From Saccoglossus kowalevskii (Eukaryota; Hemichordata; Enteropneusta; Harrimaniidae): DNA of 64,000 nt. Below, piece by piece: positions 1 through 10,650 of this stretch (position 1 is its first letter; each line of letters starts with the position of its first letter). Where the stretch lies: the NCBI RefSeq assembly GCF_000003605.2, contig NW_003134346.1:364553-428552 (forward strand), in the 5' to 3' direction. The position numbers and the translations under genes are program-made. The notes under the pieces were generated by a model, which worked only from the letters and a program-made list of their open reading frames with translations, was not told where the DNA came from and ran no database searches.

Positions 1-976
1 TTGAATCGAGCACACATTGCAATAAGCGGTCTCCTACCCAGGACTCCGGTTTCAACCCTGTGAACTCTTTCAAAATCAACGCATGTAATATTCAATTTCT
101 CGGCTAACAATTTCTTCACTTTATCCTCTGATTGATCCCACGATTCGTTTGGATCTTCATCTATGCCGCGAATTACAATGTTATTCCGTTTTTGACGGTC
201 TTCCAGTTCTGACTTCTGTGTTGTTAGGACGCTTATATCATTTTTCAGTCCACCGATAACGTCTTCCAAGTGTTCTAACTTATTCAAACGTTCTTTGTTT
301 CCCTCAGCAGTTTGCCTCACCTCATTGTCTCTTTTACTTTGTTCAGCTTGGATTCCATCCTATCGATCTTCTTATCTACTAGTTTCATATCCATTTTCAT
401 GTCTTTCATATTACTTTGAATGTCCCACAAAATTGACATCATGGCTCCATCCGCAGGTTGTTTACTGGGTGCGGATGCCGGTTGAAGAGTCCCTGACTTG
501 GTTAATGTTGATTGCCTGGTATCGGGTCCTGGATTCAATTCAACATCACCCGCTTGTTGGAGCAATCTGTTAACATAGTGATTAGCTGGTAAAATTAATA
601 CACCATCGTTGTACACCGAAAAGATTCCACATGCATTATCACCGCCAAGGGTATACTTTGCCGAAACCTTCATACTGGATGTAGCACTGGTTGGCATGAG
701 AAAATGACATGCTGGAGTCAATGAATTAGTTAACATACGATTTGTGTCTAACCAAGTATGCATATAATCAATCTCAGTAGTAATAGCATAGGTACTTAGT
801 ATTAAATAACCAAGAAAAATGAGACAGCATAGACATCTGTTTGCAAATCCATTTAGTGGTGACCACACTGAATATGGCGAATACTGAGGCAGATTTACGG
901 ACTTCCAAGATCTAGGATGGATAAAACCGCCAATCTTGGCCCTCCATGTATCCACATTTACACCCATTGCAGTCAC
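1..976 (-). CDS. LINE ORF1 protein with N-terminal 2A motif, partial, one frameshift
   Basis: The start at 976 opens a frame of 219 codons. Residues ~47-63 are hydrophobic. Residues 144-151 are the 2A core DVELNPGP, preceded by the helical context LLQQAG. Residues ~178-217 are rich in K, D, M and E and look like a coiled coil. The frame stops at 317-319. The adjacent frame, from about 340 down to 1, continues the same protein: a heptad-like stretch beginning near NKERLNKLEH, then RNNIVIRGI at about 162-188, then an ESW..E..V motif. That is the usual order in LINE ORF1 proteins, where RNNIVIRGI-type strings mark the start of the RRM-like nucleic-acid-binding core. The switch of frame near 330-350 is therefore most simply a single-base indel. 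An intentional recoding site cannot be excluded from one copy. The expected role is binding LINE RNA as a ribonucleoprotein; 2A would release the N-terminal leader during translation. Confidence 0.82.
524..547 (-). other. 2A-type ribosome-skipping motif in LINE ORF1
   Basis: On the minus strand these bases encode DVELNPGP, an exact match to the D(V/I)ExNPGP 2A core, with LLQQAG directly before it. In known 2A sequences the peptide bond between G and the final P is not formed, so one frame yields two products. The placement before the coiled coil and RNA-binding core separates a ~150-residue leader with one hydrophobic segment from the functional ORF1 protein. Confidence 0.88.
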
Positions 977-1045
977 CGTACCTTTACAATTCTCTGGAAT
1001 TGTGGATTTTTCTAGCGACCACTTATAAAATTAACGTATTTGGCA

Positions 1046-3416
1046 ACTTTGCGGAGCTATGTTAAGAACCGTGTTCCTGTTCCAGTGCTCATGAACGTTT
1101 TATATAATTTTATATAATTAACAATCACCTCAATGATGCCTGAATTGCAATGCATTTTTACAAACACGCGCACACACACCTTGACAATACTTAGTTGTTT
1201 TGATAAAACAATGTGAAAAGATAAAACAAATAGACAGGTTAAGTATGTGAAATATGCCAAAAGTGACTTTGGCGTTGCGGATATACAGTTACTTCTACAC
1301 ATGTGTAATCCGATTAGGCTTGATTGAGATGTATCATTTCACCATAAACCCATTAGATTTAAGCACTCCCATCAATAATTGACAATGTATTTATAAAACA
1401 CTTCCAAACAAACTTCTTAAACACACAGTGGAGGTGACAATGTTTCAGGTGTTACTCAGTTTGCTGAACTATATGCACGAATGTCGTTTCCAGCGTTGGT
1501 TTTTAACCAAGAAATCTGTTGCCCTCTCCAGTAAACGTGATTAGGATGTTATGTTTATTATAGAGCATTTTGCAAGAAACTTACTCGATTTTAGCATTTG
1601 CTGATTAATTTCGTAATACTATTTCACAACACAATTGAAGGTTGTTTTATAACTATAACATAGTTCTTTGTTTGCATATCCCCGAGATAAAAACATTTCT
1701 TTCACTTGTAAGTAAATATCATCAACTTGTTTGCTTAACGATTCAAGAAGCCACGGGTTATTTGTTTTGGTCAAAGGTTAAATCGTGTACACCAAGGAGG
1801 GATTTACTCGTACTTCTAGCATTTTTTTTCATGGAGTAACATATATGTTCTCCAATGATGAAAATGGCAAAACACGGGGACTCGAATCCCGTTCCCAAGT
1901 CTCGGAGTAATAGTTACTCTACTGTTGGATAAGTTATTTCTGAGGAAATGCAACAGGTGGACAGGTGTGATTTGTCGTCCTCTTACGAATCGTTTTCTGT
2001 TTATATCCACGGAAAAGGTTACATAAAACATATATGCAAACATAATGACGTTATACAGTATGTAAATTTAAACAACAGTGTGTATCTAATCGGTCAAACA
2101 TTTTTACGTAATTTTGATTCGAATCAACTTTTAATCAGACAATTATTAAAATTATCAATAACTTATTTACCTAGTATATGTAGGGCCGAAACATTTCAAT
2201 GTGATTCCATTAGAACAAAATACTCGTTGTCGCATCCGATTGATAAAATGCTCAAAGCTAGACATTAGGTATGACCTTACCTTGTGTTGAACTGTCATAA
2301 TTAATCACAGATCGAATTTTTTTCTGATTTAAAAACAAAATCAGCATTTCAGTACGTACATATGTCAATGTGAGGGTATTTACAAGAATGGAGCTGAATC
2401 AAAGAGCAGCTTTTTTGTTGAAACTTTTTTTTTTACTTTGAATTTGTCTTCTTGTTTTGTGTTATTTGACTTTGACGATTTTGAGTGTTGGTTTCAATTG
2501 TGTATGGTGTCATTTCAACAATAATATCATGCCCAGTGCGCATGTCTCGTTATACGCCGTCAATTGATTGCTAAAATTTGGGGCATGGGTTGAGGCTATT
2601 AATTTAATACTGTTTATAAACGTAAGATTTCCGCTTCCCGTGCTTTGACGAACCACTTCTGACTATAAGTATGTTATTCTCCGTTGACTTGCGAGCAAGT
2701 AGATGTTTTTTCTGCATCACGAGTGTCTCAAAACCACAACTACGAGATGCAACTTACCGGTCCCGTTGAGGTCACCTTAACTTCCTAAACATCGTTAAAC
2801 GATGTCTGTATATTAGGTTGAGTTTTGTGATTCTCCATCTCCGCTTACACTGATCATATTAGTGTTTACAGTTCGGGACCATGTGACATTGTATTGAGCA
2901 TGTGTACTTATCAAATCTTATGTCAGGGGTCAATTCCGGGCTTTCGAATAAATGGCGTCAGGATCCACTACGGTGAACGAATATTCACTCGACCCAAATA
3001 ACGTTGATTGACAATATGTCATTAGTCCATTCGTTGTTCATTAAAAGGGTTATAGGCTGCCATTAGTGCCCGGAAAGTCAACGGGAATACGTCATGCTGT
3101 ATCGTGTGCCTACTCATTGCTGTGCAAGCATATCCAACGGAAATCTGTAAAGTTATGCTGCTACACTAGTTCCATGAGTTTTGTTTATAGAACACCTGCT
3201 GAATTTGCTATTATTGAAATGTACATAGATGATTTCGAAATAGTAAATTCACATGTGTAAATTTGATATACCACTGACGTAACTTTTTTAGGTTAAATAA
3301 ATCACATCGACATTGGTGACGATTGCAAGTATGTATGAATATTCTTACGACATGCCCACGTACAACTCCAGATTTGTAACTTGTGTTGACTGCTTGACCA
3401 TAACAAAATTACACGC
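1046..3416. other. Intergenic, no gene supported
   Basis: AT-rich DNA with only short open frames that look random. A minus-strand stretch around 1875-1905 has a B-box-like string (GGATTCGAGTCCC) but no cloverleaf could be drawn. The 106-codon plus-strand frame at 1948-2268 has no family resemblance or splice context. Confidence 0.5.
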
Positions 3417-3752
3417 AGAGTTTACAGATAATGATATGATTAAAGCGGGGGAGTCTTCACCTGCGCATGCGTCAGATGGCCATAGCGTGTCATTGTTTAC
3501 AAACAAGCGTCTACCCATGAGCCTTTACAGAGTTTACAGATAATGATATGATTAAAGCGGGAGAGTCTTCACCTGCGCATGCGTCAGATGGCCATAGCGT
3601 GTCATTGTTTACAAACAAGCGTCTACCCATGAGCCTTTACAGAGTTTACAGATAATGATATGATTAAAGCGGGAGAGTCTTCACCTGCGCATGCGTCAGA
3701 TGGCCATAGCGTGTCATTGTTTACAAACAAGCGTCTATCCATGAGCCTTTGC
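3417..3752 (+). repeat. Tandem triplication, 112 bp unit, covering MITE A left half and flank
   Basis: The string AGAGTTTACAGATAATGATA starts at 3417, 3529 and 3641, giving a strict 112 bp period. Each unit holds ~22 bp of non-element flank followed by the left half of MITE A up to GAGCCTTTAC. Only the third unit runs on into the right half of the element. Copies are almost identical (one base fewer G in the G-run of units 2 and 3), so the amplification is younger than the insertion. Confidence 0.93.
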
Positions 3753-3824
3753 ATTTTAGCGCGTGCTGTTATCGTCGCTTGGGACTCAATTCCCGCGCAT
3801 GCGCAGGTGACGCCCCCGCTTTAA
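3440..3824 (+). mobile_element. MITE family A, copy 1, enlarged by internal tandem triplication
   Basis: It begins TTAAAGCGGGGGAGTC and ends CCCCCGCTTTAA, with TTAA at both borders. The terminal inverted repeats are ~30 bp and carry the shared core CACCTGCGCATGCG / CGCATGCGCAGGTG. TTAA borders fit a piggyBac-type non-autonomous element, since that superfamily duplicates TTAA; this assignment is inferred from the target site alone. Unenlarged copies elsewhere in the window are 154-165 bp. No coding capacity. Confidence 0.88.
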
Positions 3825-6210
3825 CAATATCCGAACTAGTAGCTCGTGGATGTAGACGGCATCGAATACATCTCTATCTTCCATATTTAGTAAATGTTAC
3901 CAACCGTTAGAATGAATACTAGCATGCAAGTTATCAGTTTATAGTTCAAGATAGCGGTGAATTTTGAAAAAAAAAAACGTGTGATATGTGTTTCTCATAA
4001 ATACTAGATTACTATCACATGACCTCTAGTAAATCGTGTATTCCTTATAGAGGCACGTACATTGTATACTGCACCAAAGATAATGACTGCTCCATAACAT
4101 CACTACCACATCACCTTACATACGCCTCTGAATATAATGGGCCGTTTTCTCGTGTTGGCAAAACGAAATCTCGAGCTATATCAGAGAAATCGTTTAAAAG
4201 GCGACGCCATTAAGGTCTGTAACCATGGCAATGCTTACGTCTTTGTGAGTACTTTCGCCAAGTGATATAACGAATATGGTTCTCGAAGTGAGGGGGTCAC
4301 AAGCAGTATGCCAGATAACAAGTGGGCTGAACGCGAAACGTCAGCTCGCCCCAGCTAGATATTTTACTTTTTATTCGTAGAATGATAATCTTGATTCACG
4401 TACACCGTTACTGAACATAACTACTTAGCGTTGAATAAACATTCTTTTGTCTGATTTGTCAGAGAAGCAAGATTGTTATACATAGAATTTATACAGTTGT
4501 CTGTATTACACCAATAATTATGGGAAATAGTATATAATCATCTGCGTACATTGCGTACTACGTAGTAATTGCCCACTTACGTGTTTGTAAGTATAATTGC
4601 TTTGCTTGAACAATGTGTAATTTCAAATACAATTATCAGCATTCGATATTTATTTAAAAAATAATAAATAAATCCTAAATTTGGAGCATTTCCAACAGCT
4701 GAACAACGATTGGATGACTCTCTTTATAATGATCAGCACTTCTCGTTGCATATGGTATCCACTAGACGTGGTTGTACATTATTAAATCATTAATAATGAT
4801 TTGATGTATTTTTATAGTAAAATATTTTGTAAACTTGACGTTGAATAACATTAGTCGGTGAATATCTTGTGGTGGAGTATAAGATCGCTTATTACATGAT
4901 AATAGTTAATCAGCTACAAATGTTTCTTTTCCCGATACACAATATGATTTCCGGATCTCGTCACCAGGGGATGGTGTATCGGAATCGAGCCAAAGAATCA
5001 GTGGCTTTTTACAATAATGTACAAAAATAGAAATATGACAATCCCGGAAGTGGTACATCCTCTAAATGTATCACATTTTTCTGTTTTGGGGGCGAATCTC
5101 AACTTCCGTCAATTAGACTCAAAGTAGTGATATGTGCGTGCGTTTGGCGAATCCGTTTCACGTCATTAGCCAGAGCAGCTAATACACGTAAAAGCATGAA
5201 TCGTCACCTGTACATTGACTCGAATAGATCACATCAACCGTGTATGTATGAAAATTGCATTGTGATAGAATATTTCACCTGGTCTAATTCTGTGTATGCA
5301 CAGGCAGAGCCGCCCATAGACGGTTCTCGCCTGCAACGCCGACACGTACAAAATCAGGACATACAAAATCAACAACATATGTCCGTGTGTGCTTACAGGC
5401 TCACAGTTACACTAGCCCTTGTAATCATACTTTCAAAATGCAACGTGGTGTCATCTTGCAATATATTGTGTGTTTATATGAAAATTCCCGAACAGCAATT
5501 AAAAGTCAAATACAAAATGTCGTACAAGTAGTTATATTGTGTTGAAAAATTCGACACTTTTATGTTTAGTTAGATCATAGACACTATAGTAGGACTATAC
5601 TGCCCATGGTTAGATTGGCATTGTTTACTCCTTGGAATAATAATATATGAGTTCTCATAATATTACGTTAAATATATTTTAAAGATTCTAATCTCGCAAT
5701 ATGTGCGTGCGTAAATAATTAAAAAAAAACACAGGCTCGGATGCGTAAGTAATCGAATGCTAATTTTAGAACACATATACCTCATAACAGATGTGTGAGT
5801 GCAATTCCTTCGTTTACGAGCCATGTAGTTTCTACTTCCGAAGCTCACCAGATGGGATATGATCGTCTTCTTGGTTCCGTTAATGTCGGTTTCAATTGAT
5901 TCAAGCACAGTCAGATAGCCGTGCTGATTAGTTTTTCTTGGGGCTGGCTACCATGTAAGATTACACTAATACGTTAGTTAATTTTACTGCAGATTGCATC
6001 TGCATCGATTTCTGCTACGTGACAGTATTTGAGAATTTCGAGACAAATCCCGGATTTGATTAATTTCATATTGCTACGACATGTTCAATTTCAAACTCGC
6101 TTGCACACTCTGAGTTCACAAAACGAATAATTGAGCACAAAACAGAACTATAATCCCGAATCGCCTATCAAATTTAATTTGTTGTACTATTTCTCACATT
6201 AAACATTAGA
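3825..6210. other. Intergenic, no gene supported
   Basis: AT-rich. Plus-strand frames at 4019-4213 (64 codons) and 5127-5531 (134 codons) are within what is expected by chance at this base composition and show no motif I recognise. At ~4325-4345 there is a GAACGCGAAACGTCAGCTC string of the kind seen near the ends of some invertebrate retroelements, without any supporting ORF. Confidence 0.45.
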
Positions 6211-6470
6211 GTCTATTCACCGCAAAGGAGAGACCCTCGGGCCATAATCGAGTACAGCTATTCTCTGAACTTCTATATTCAGGTCGATGTAGAATTTGTC
6301 GTCGTGTTAGCGTGTTTACTTATGCAACTACTCAAATGCAATGCATGCATTACCAAACATGTCGCTGTATTTGAAGTCAAGCAATTCGCATGGGAGCTGT
6401 GTTTATTTATTCCTTAATATTCCCATTGGTATGACCGCACGAATAGATAATTTTTGGAACAGATCCCTAA
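6211..6470 (+). repeat. Dispersed ~260 bp repeat, copy 1 (inverted relative to 10373-10650)
   Basis: Reading this stretch forward gives the reverse complement of 10373-10650 with roughly 80% identity by eye. Shared blocks include ACAGCTATT, CTGAACTTC, GTCGTGTTAGC, ACTACTCAAAT and the 19-mer ATTCGCATGGGAGCTGTGT. The other copy has a ~14 bp extra segment. No terminal repeats or coding potential seen, so the type of element is unknown. Confidence 0.85.
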
Positions 6471-9089
6471 TTGGGCTTATTTATCTATTTACAAATGTTA
6501 AATTCTTGGTAAATTCAAAACAAAACATTTATCATATGCCTTTAATACTTTGTTACATTTTCGGTGGAAAAAATTTTTAAACGTCGTTCTAAAACATCCT
6601 GCTTGAGCATTTCACATTGGCTGTGTAAGTTTATTTTTTGAAATAATGTACAATTTCACCGAGGCTCCTCGCGGTGACACTGGTGATGAGTCGAAGTAAC
6701 TAGAAGAAAATCATGGCCGAAGATTGCTATATGCATAATCATTTATTGTTATATTTCCAGTGGCCTTGCGATTCCACTTATGAATGTTGTTTGACTGACA
6801 ATACATAACTATACAACACTCGAATGACATGTTCTTAAATACTAACATTCGTTTAAACCACAGGGCCATAATTTAGGCCTTATGGTTATGGAAATGTGTT
6901 TGGTGAACCTGTCACATTGACCTTTGACCTTAACAATCTAACACGGTCCCGCATGCGAAACATGTGTGTCAAGTTTGAATGCGCTAGCTATTTTTTGATA
7001 AAACACACACCGACTCTTCACGCATGGTCGTAGTCATCTAATAACAGCTAGAGTACTTTTGCCTATTTTTAGACATTATTCCCATAATGATCATCCTCAG
7101 AGTAGTATTGATGCATTTGATAATTAGCTTGTTTCCATAGTGATGTGATGAGCGCGATATTATTACACGACTGTGTTTTATTATTACTATGGTGTAATCC
7201 GAAAATGGCACTGTTTCTGAAACATCAATATACACATGTGGAATGACAGTTCCGGTGAAGATATTTACTCTTGACGTATTGATCGTTGGATAGCATCTTA
7301 CACAACATTCCATACTGTTTCCAAAGCTCGACTAAAAATAGTTATATCTGGCTTAGTTGATCATAAACTATGTATAACATTATTAAATCAAAACAATAAA
7401 TACAAAACATTGACAAATAATTATAATGCTCTTACAAATGTGGATGCTGCATCATAACCAATACATATTATTATTCGACACTAAGGAAATAGTTGACCAC
7501 AAAACATTGTGCGCAGAACCTATGATATGCAAGTATGTGCAAAGTTAGGCTAAGCTAGATTAGGTTTCAGTAATGAGTGAATCCTTCTTATTATATAAGT
7601 TACTTAATGGTTTATGATAAAAAATGACCGGCATGTTCAATATCTTGAGATATAACTCATTCAAATCCTTGCATCGAGTTAGTATGAATATTATCTCGCA
7701 GTTGAATGTATGCTAAATGACCTTGAAAATTGAACGTAATCATGTGTCGTCATCAGCAGACATCCCTCATTATGGATTTAGACTTGGAAAGAATTATTAT
7801 GTACATATGACATTTAGCGGCTGTCTCTTTATCACGTTTATCTAATGATATTAGGTCACCAACGACAAGCGCAGACTGAACCGCAATTACGAGGTTGAAC
7901 CTGGTCATTATGCCCCGGGGTAATCTAGAAATATGCCATGCAAATTAAGTTTGACGCATTCCTGTAATGGTATACTGGGGATTAAAATTGTTGAGTTGTT
8001 TTCAGCATCGATATTATCCGGAACAGATGGGATTAGTTGAAACCTCATACTGTGATATTAATTGTTTTTGAAGCAATTGTTCAAAAATAAAAACGCTTAC
8101 TTTCACATTTACATACAATTTCCATTAATTATCCTAACTTTTTCAGTTGCGTCATGGATTATATTGATTTTAAACGCCAGCTCTTCGAAGTTTACTTAAG
8201 TTTGGTGTTTTGTTCCCTACGTCAAATGTTTCGAAGTTCCTTGTCGTTTGCCTAACTGAATCTCTGTGTAGCGAAGTACACGGTGATTCCGGGTCAGATG
8301 AGCGATTTATAATGGAACCTCCCCCGGCAAATCTTCGAATATACACATCGACGAGCCACGTGAACCACGATAAATCAGACTCCCTCTAGGTAACAACTGA
8401 CATGCTGTTTTTATATAAACGTATTCCGTTTCTTTTTCTGACCTAACTGTCGCATATGAACATGTCTGTAATTTAAAACACATTTTCCATTTTACCCATA
8501 CGATCCGTGAGCATCTAATCCAACGAAACAAATGACAGATCAGTTCATAATCAGGTTAAGGTAGTCGTTTAAAATACGTATCCGTGTCAGTTACATAAAC
8601 AAATACCTTCTTCAGCCACTGTCAGTTGAAACCTATTGACCCCGGTGAGTTTGTTAATTGAATGCAACGTTTACTTTATACTTTGAAAGCTTTAAAGAGG
8701 TTCTGATTGCAACCAATTGAATACGATGCATCCTTTAAACTTGGAAGTATTCCCTTGGTGAGTTCATTGAAAGTCGTCATTTAGCAAAATCACATTGTGC
8801 TAGACATCTGACAATCTCTTGCCGTTCACACACTGATACATTTTGCAACTCTCTTCTTTTAGCTAAATCTTTTCGTTCTCACTGGGATATCACGCAGTGT
8901 CTACACATTGCGCCGGAGTCTTATCTGTGTGTGTGTATACATATACGGGGGTAATGGATAAGGGCATCCTCGTCTGTAAATTTCTTGAGATAAGCCCCGT
9001 GTTTGTTGCACTTATTTGTTGGTTTCGTGACGGAGAGTGAAGCATGCGTTTAAAAGGTCACCGGTGCACATATAATGAATTGGCGTCGT
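6471..9089. other. Intergenic, no gene supported
   Basis: AT-rich DNA between the arms of the inverted repeat pair. The minus-strand 91-codon frame at 7038-7313 and others shorter carry no recognisable domain, signal peptide or splice context. Confidence 0.45.
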
Positions 9090-9317
9090 GTTTCGTTTCA
9101 CGATTCTGAGTGTCCGATTATAATCATCCGTTGTTGGTAGCCGAGAGCGACTGACAGGAGAAAGTGTGCGCATGCGCGTGTCGCCATTTCCATATTAGTG
9201 GTTAACGACACTTGACGCACGAGGTTTTGATAGCCATATAAGCGGGATTGGATGCGACATATTACGACAGGTCTCCATAGTGCGACGTATTCGTCTACGG
9301 ATTTCGCTGATTGCCAA

Positions 9318-9338
9318 TGACGTCGTTTCCATGGCAAC
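9318..9338 (+). promoter_or_regulatory. CRE-like site abutting a consensus RFX X-box
   Basis: TGACGTCG (9318-9325), a 7/8 match to the full CRE palindrome, overlaps GTTTCCATGGCAAC (9325-9338), which fits the X-box consensus GTHNYYATRRNAAC at every position. The surrounding 9090-9390 is more CpG-rich than its neighbours, as a promoter or enhancer would be. No exon could be attached to it, so its target gene is unknown. Binding by RFX and CREB-type factors is inferred from the motifs. Confidence 0.55.
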
Positions 9339-10372
9339 GTGGCTTGTTTCCATCGACGCATCCTCTCACTTCAGTCGATGCCCTCGGTTGAGTAGCTCCA
9401 ATCAATCAAGTTCAGTGATACAATATTTATCATATACGAGTAGTACGATATATGCATATGGTTAGTTTCCTGTTTTCTTTTGTTAGTTGAATATCTACCT
9501 GCCAATAAACGTAGTGTGGTCTGTAAGAATAGTACAAACACACTTAAGAAAAGCGCTATTTATTTTCCAAGTACAGGAAATATGTGTGTATAGCTGTACG
9601 TTCGAGGCGGCAGGATTAAAGAGCAATACGCAAGTGTTTTATATAAACAGAGAGTCTTTCTCAACCATCGTTAGATTAGTGCGCATAATGGAGAATCCCG
9701 CAAAATGCTGACACTTGGGAAACGCTCTCTTTGCGTAGGCGGGCTCATTTGACCCACATGAAACAACATGTTTGTGATATTCTACTGAGAAGCGGTTGCC
9801 TGTTCAATATTAGAGTGGTGGATCGTAAGATATATAAATATACATTTATGTTCAGTGGCAGATAATTGTTTAAAGGTTTCGTTAGGGTTATAACGTACAT
9901 GAGTATCCATCACTATGTATATTCATATATAATTTCACGCACTCCAGAAAAAAACGCGACTGAATATTTTAACACCAAATTACAAAATATGCTCACAGCT
10001 CATCATCAGTGCAAATGTTGGCATTGTGCTTAATCGTCAAATCATTTGAAGGTAACTCCGGAGTTTGAAACCGCTGTACAGCAACACATGCATATGCACT
10101 ATTTAGTTGTACTATACGGCATGCTGCTAATGTAGCATAATTTCTGCATGCAATTATAAATGTGTTTATGGCGTGAGAACGTGTAATTAGTGTCACAATT
10201 GTTGCTCCGCAATCGTTTTTTGTTAGTAAAGATAATCAGTCCCGCTGGTGACTTTGACGTTGACGTTTTTATGTGCTCTCTATGCACAAATTGCGTGGAA
10301 TTTTCGTCTCTTAAATTTCCCAACTCATATCCCCAATGTTATTGAATATAGGAAATTATGTTTCAACTCTAG

Positions 10373-10650
10373 GGGATCTGTTCCCAAATCGCATATTCCA
10401 GCGTCTTATCTCTGGCACTATTAAGGGTTAAATAAACACAGCTCCCATGCGAATTGTGTGAGTTCAAATACAGCGTCATGTTTAGTAATGCATATATTGT
10501 ATTTGAGTAGTTAGCATACTACGAAAACAGCTAACACGACCACGGCAAATTTATTTTAAATTCTACCATGACCTGAATGTTGAAGTTCAGAAAAAATAGC
10601 TGTAAGCGAATATATCCCGAGGCTGTCTTCCTTGCGATGAATACAGAACG
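10373..10650 (-). repeat. Dispersed ~260 bp repeat, copy 2
   Basis: Reverse-complement partner of 6211-6470. The alignment is nearly continuous from CGCAAGGAAGACAGCCTCGG on the minus strand to GGAACAGATCCC near 10375, broken by small indels. The two arms are ~3.9 kb apart, so a transcript crossing both would fold into a long imperfect duplex. Confidence 0.85.

Larger units (their letters stand above)
1..1045 (-). mobile_element. LINE (non-LTR retrotransposon), 5' portion, cut by the window edge
   Basis: The element reads leftward and leaves the window at base 1, so ORF2 (endonuclease and reverse transcriptase) would lie outside. What is visible is a short 5' leader, roughly 977-1045, and most of ORF1. 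ORF1 has a 2A motif, a coiled-coil-like charged stretch and an RNA-binding core typical of LINE ORF1 proteins. The architecture of N-terminal leader, 2A, then ORF1 RNA-binding core is known from CR1-like and related APE-type LINEs of sea urchin, amphioxus and molluscs. The 5' boundary is approximate: I see no clear target-site duplication near 1045. One apparent frameshift in ORF1 suggests an old or inactive copy. Confidence 0.82.

Noticed and set aside
1875-1905. B-box-like string on the minus strand suggesting a tRNA or tRNA-derived SINE
   Set aside because: No acceptor stem, D arm or anticodon arm could be paired around it, and no A box at a proper distance.
2285-2328. 44-nt minus-strand microexon with good acceptor and donor
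   Set aside because: Too short to identify and no partner exons; splice-like strings of this quality occur by chance.
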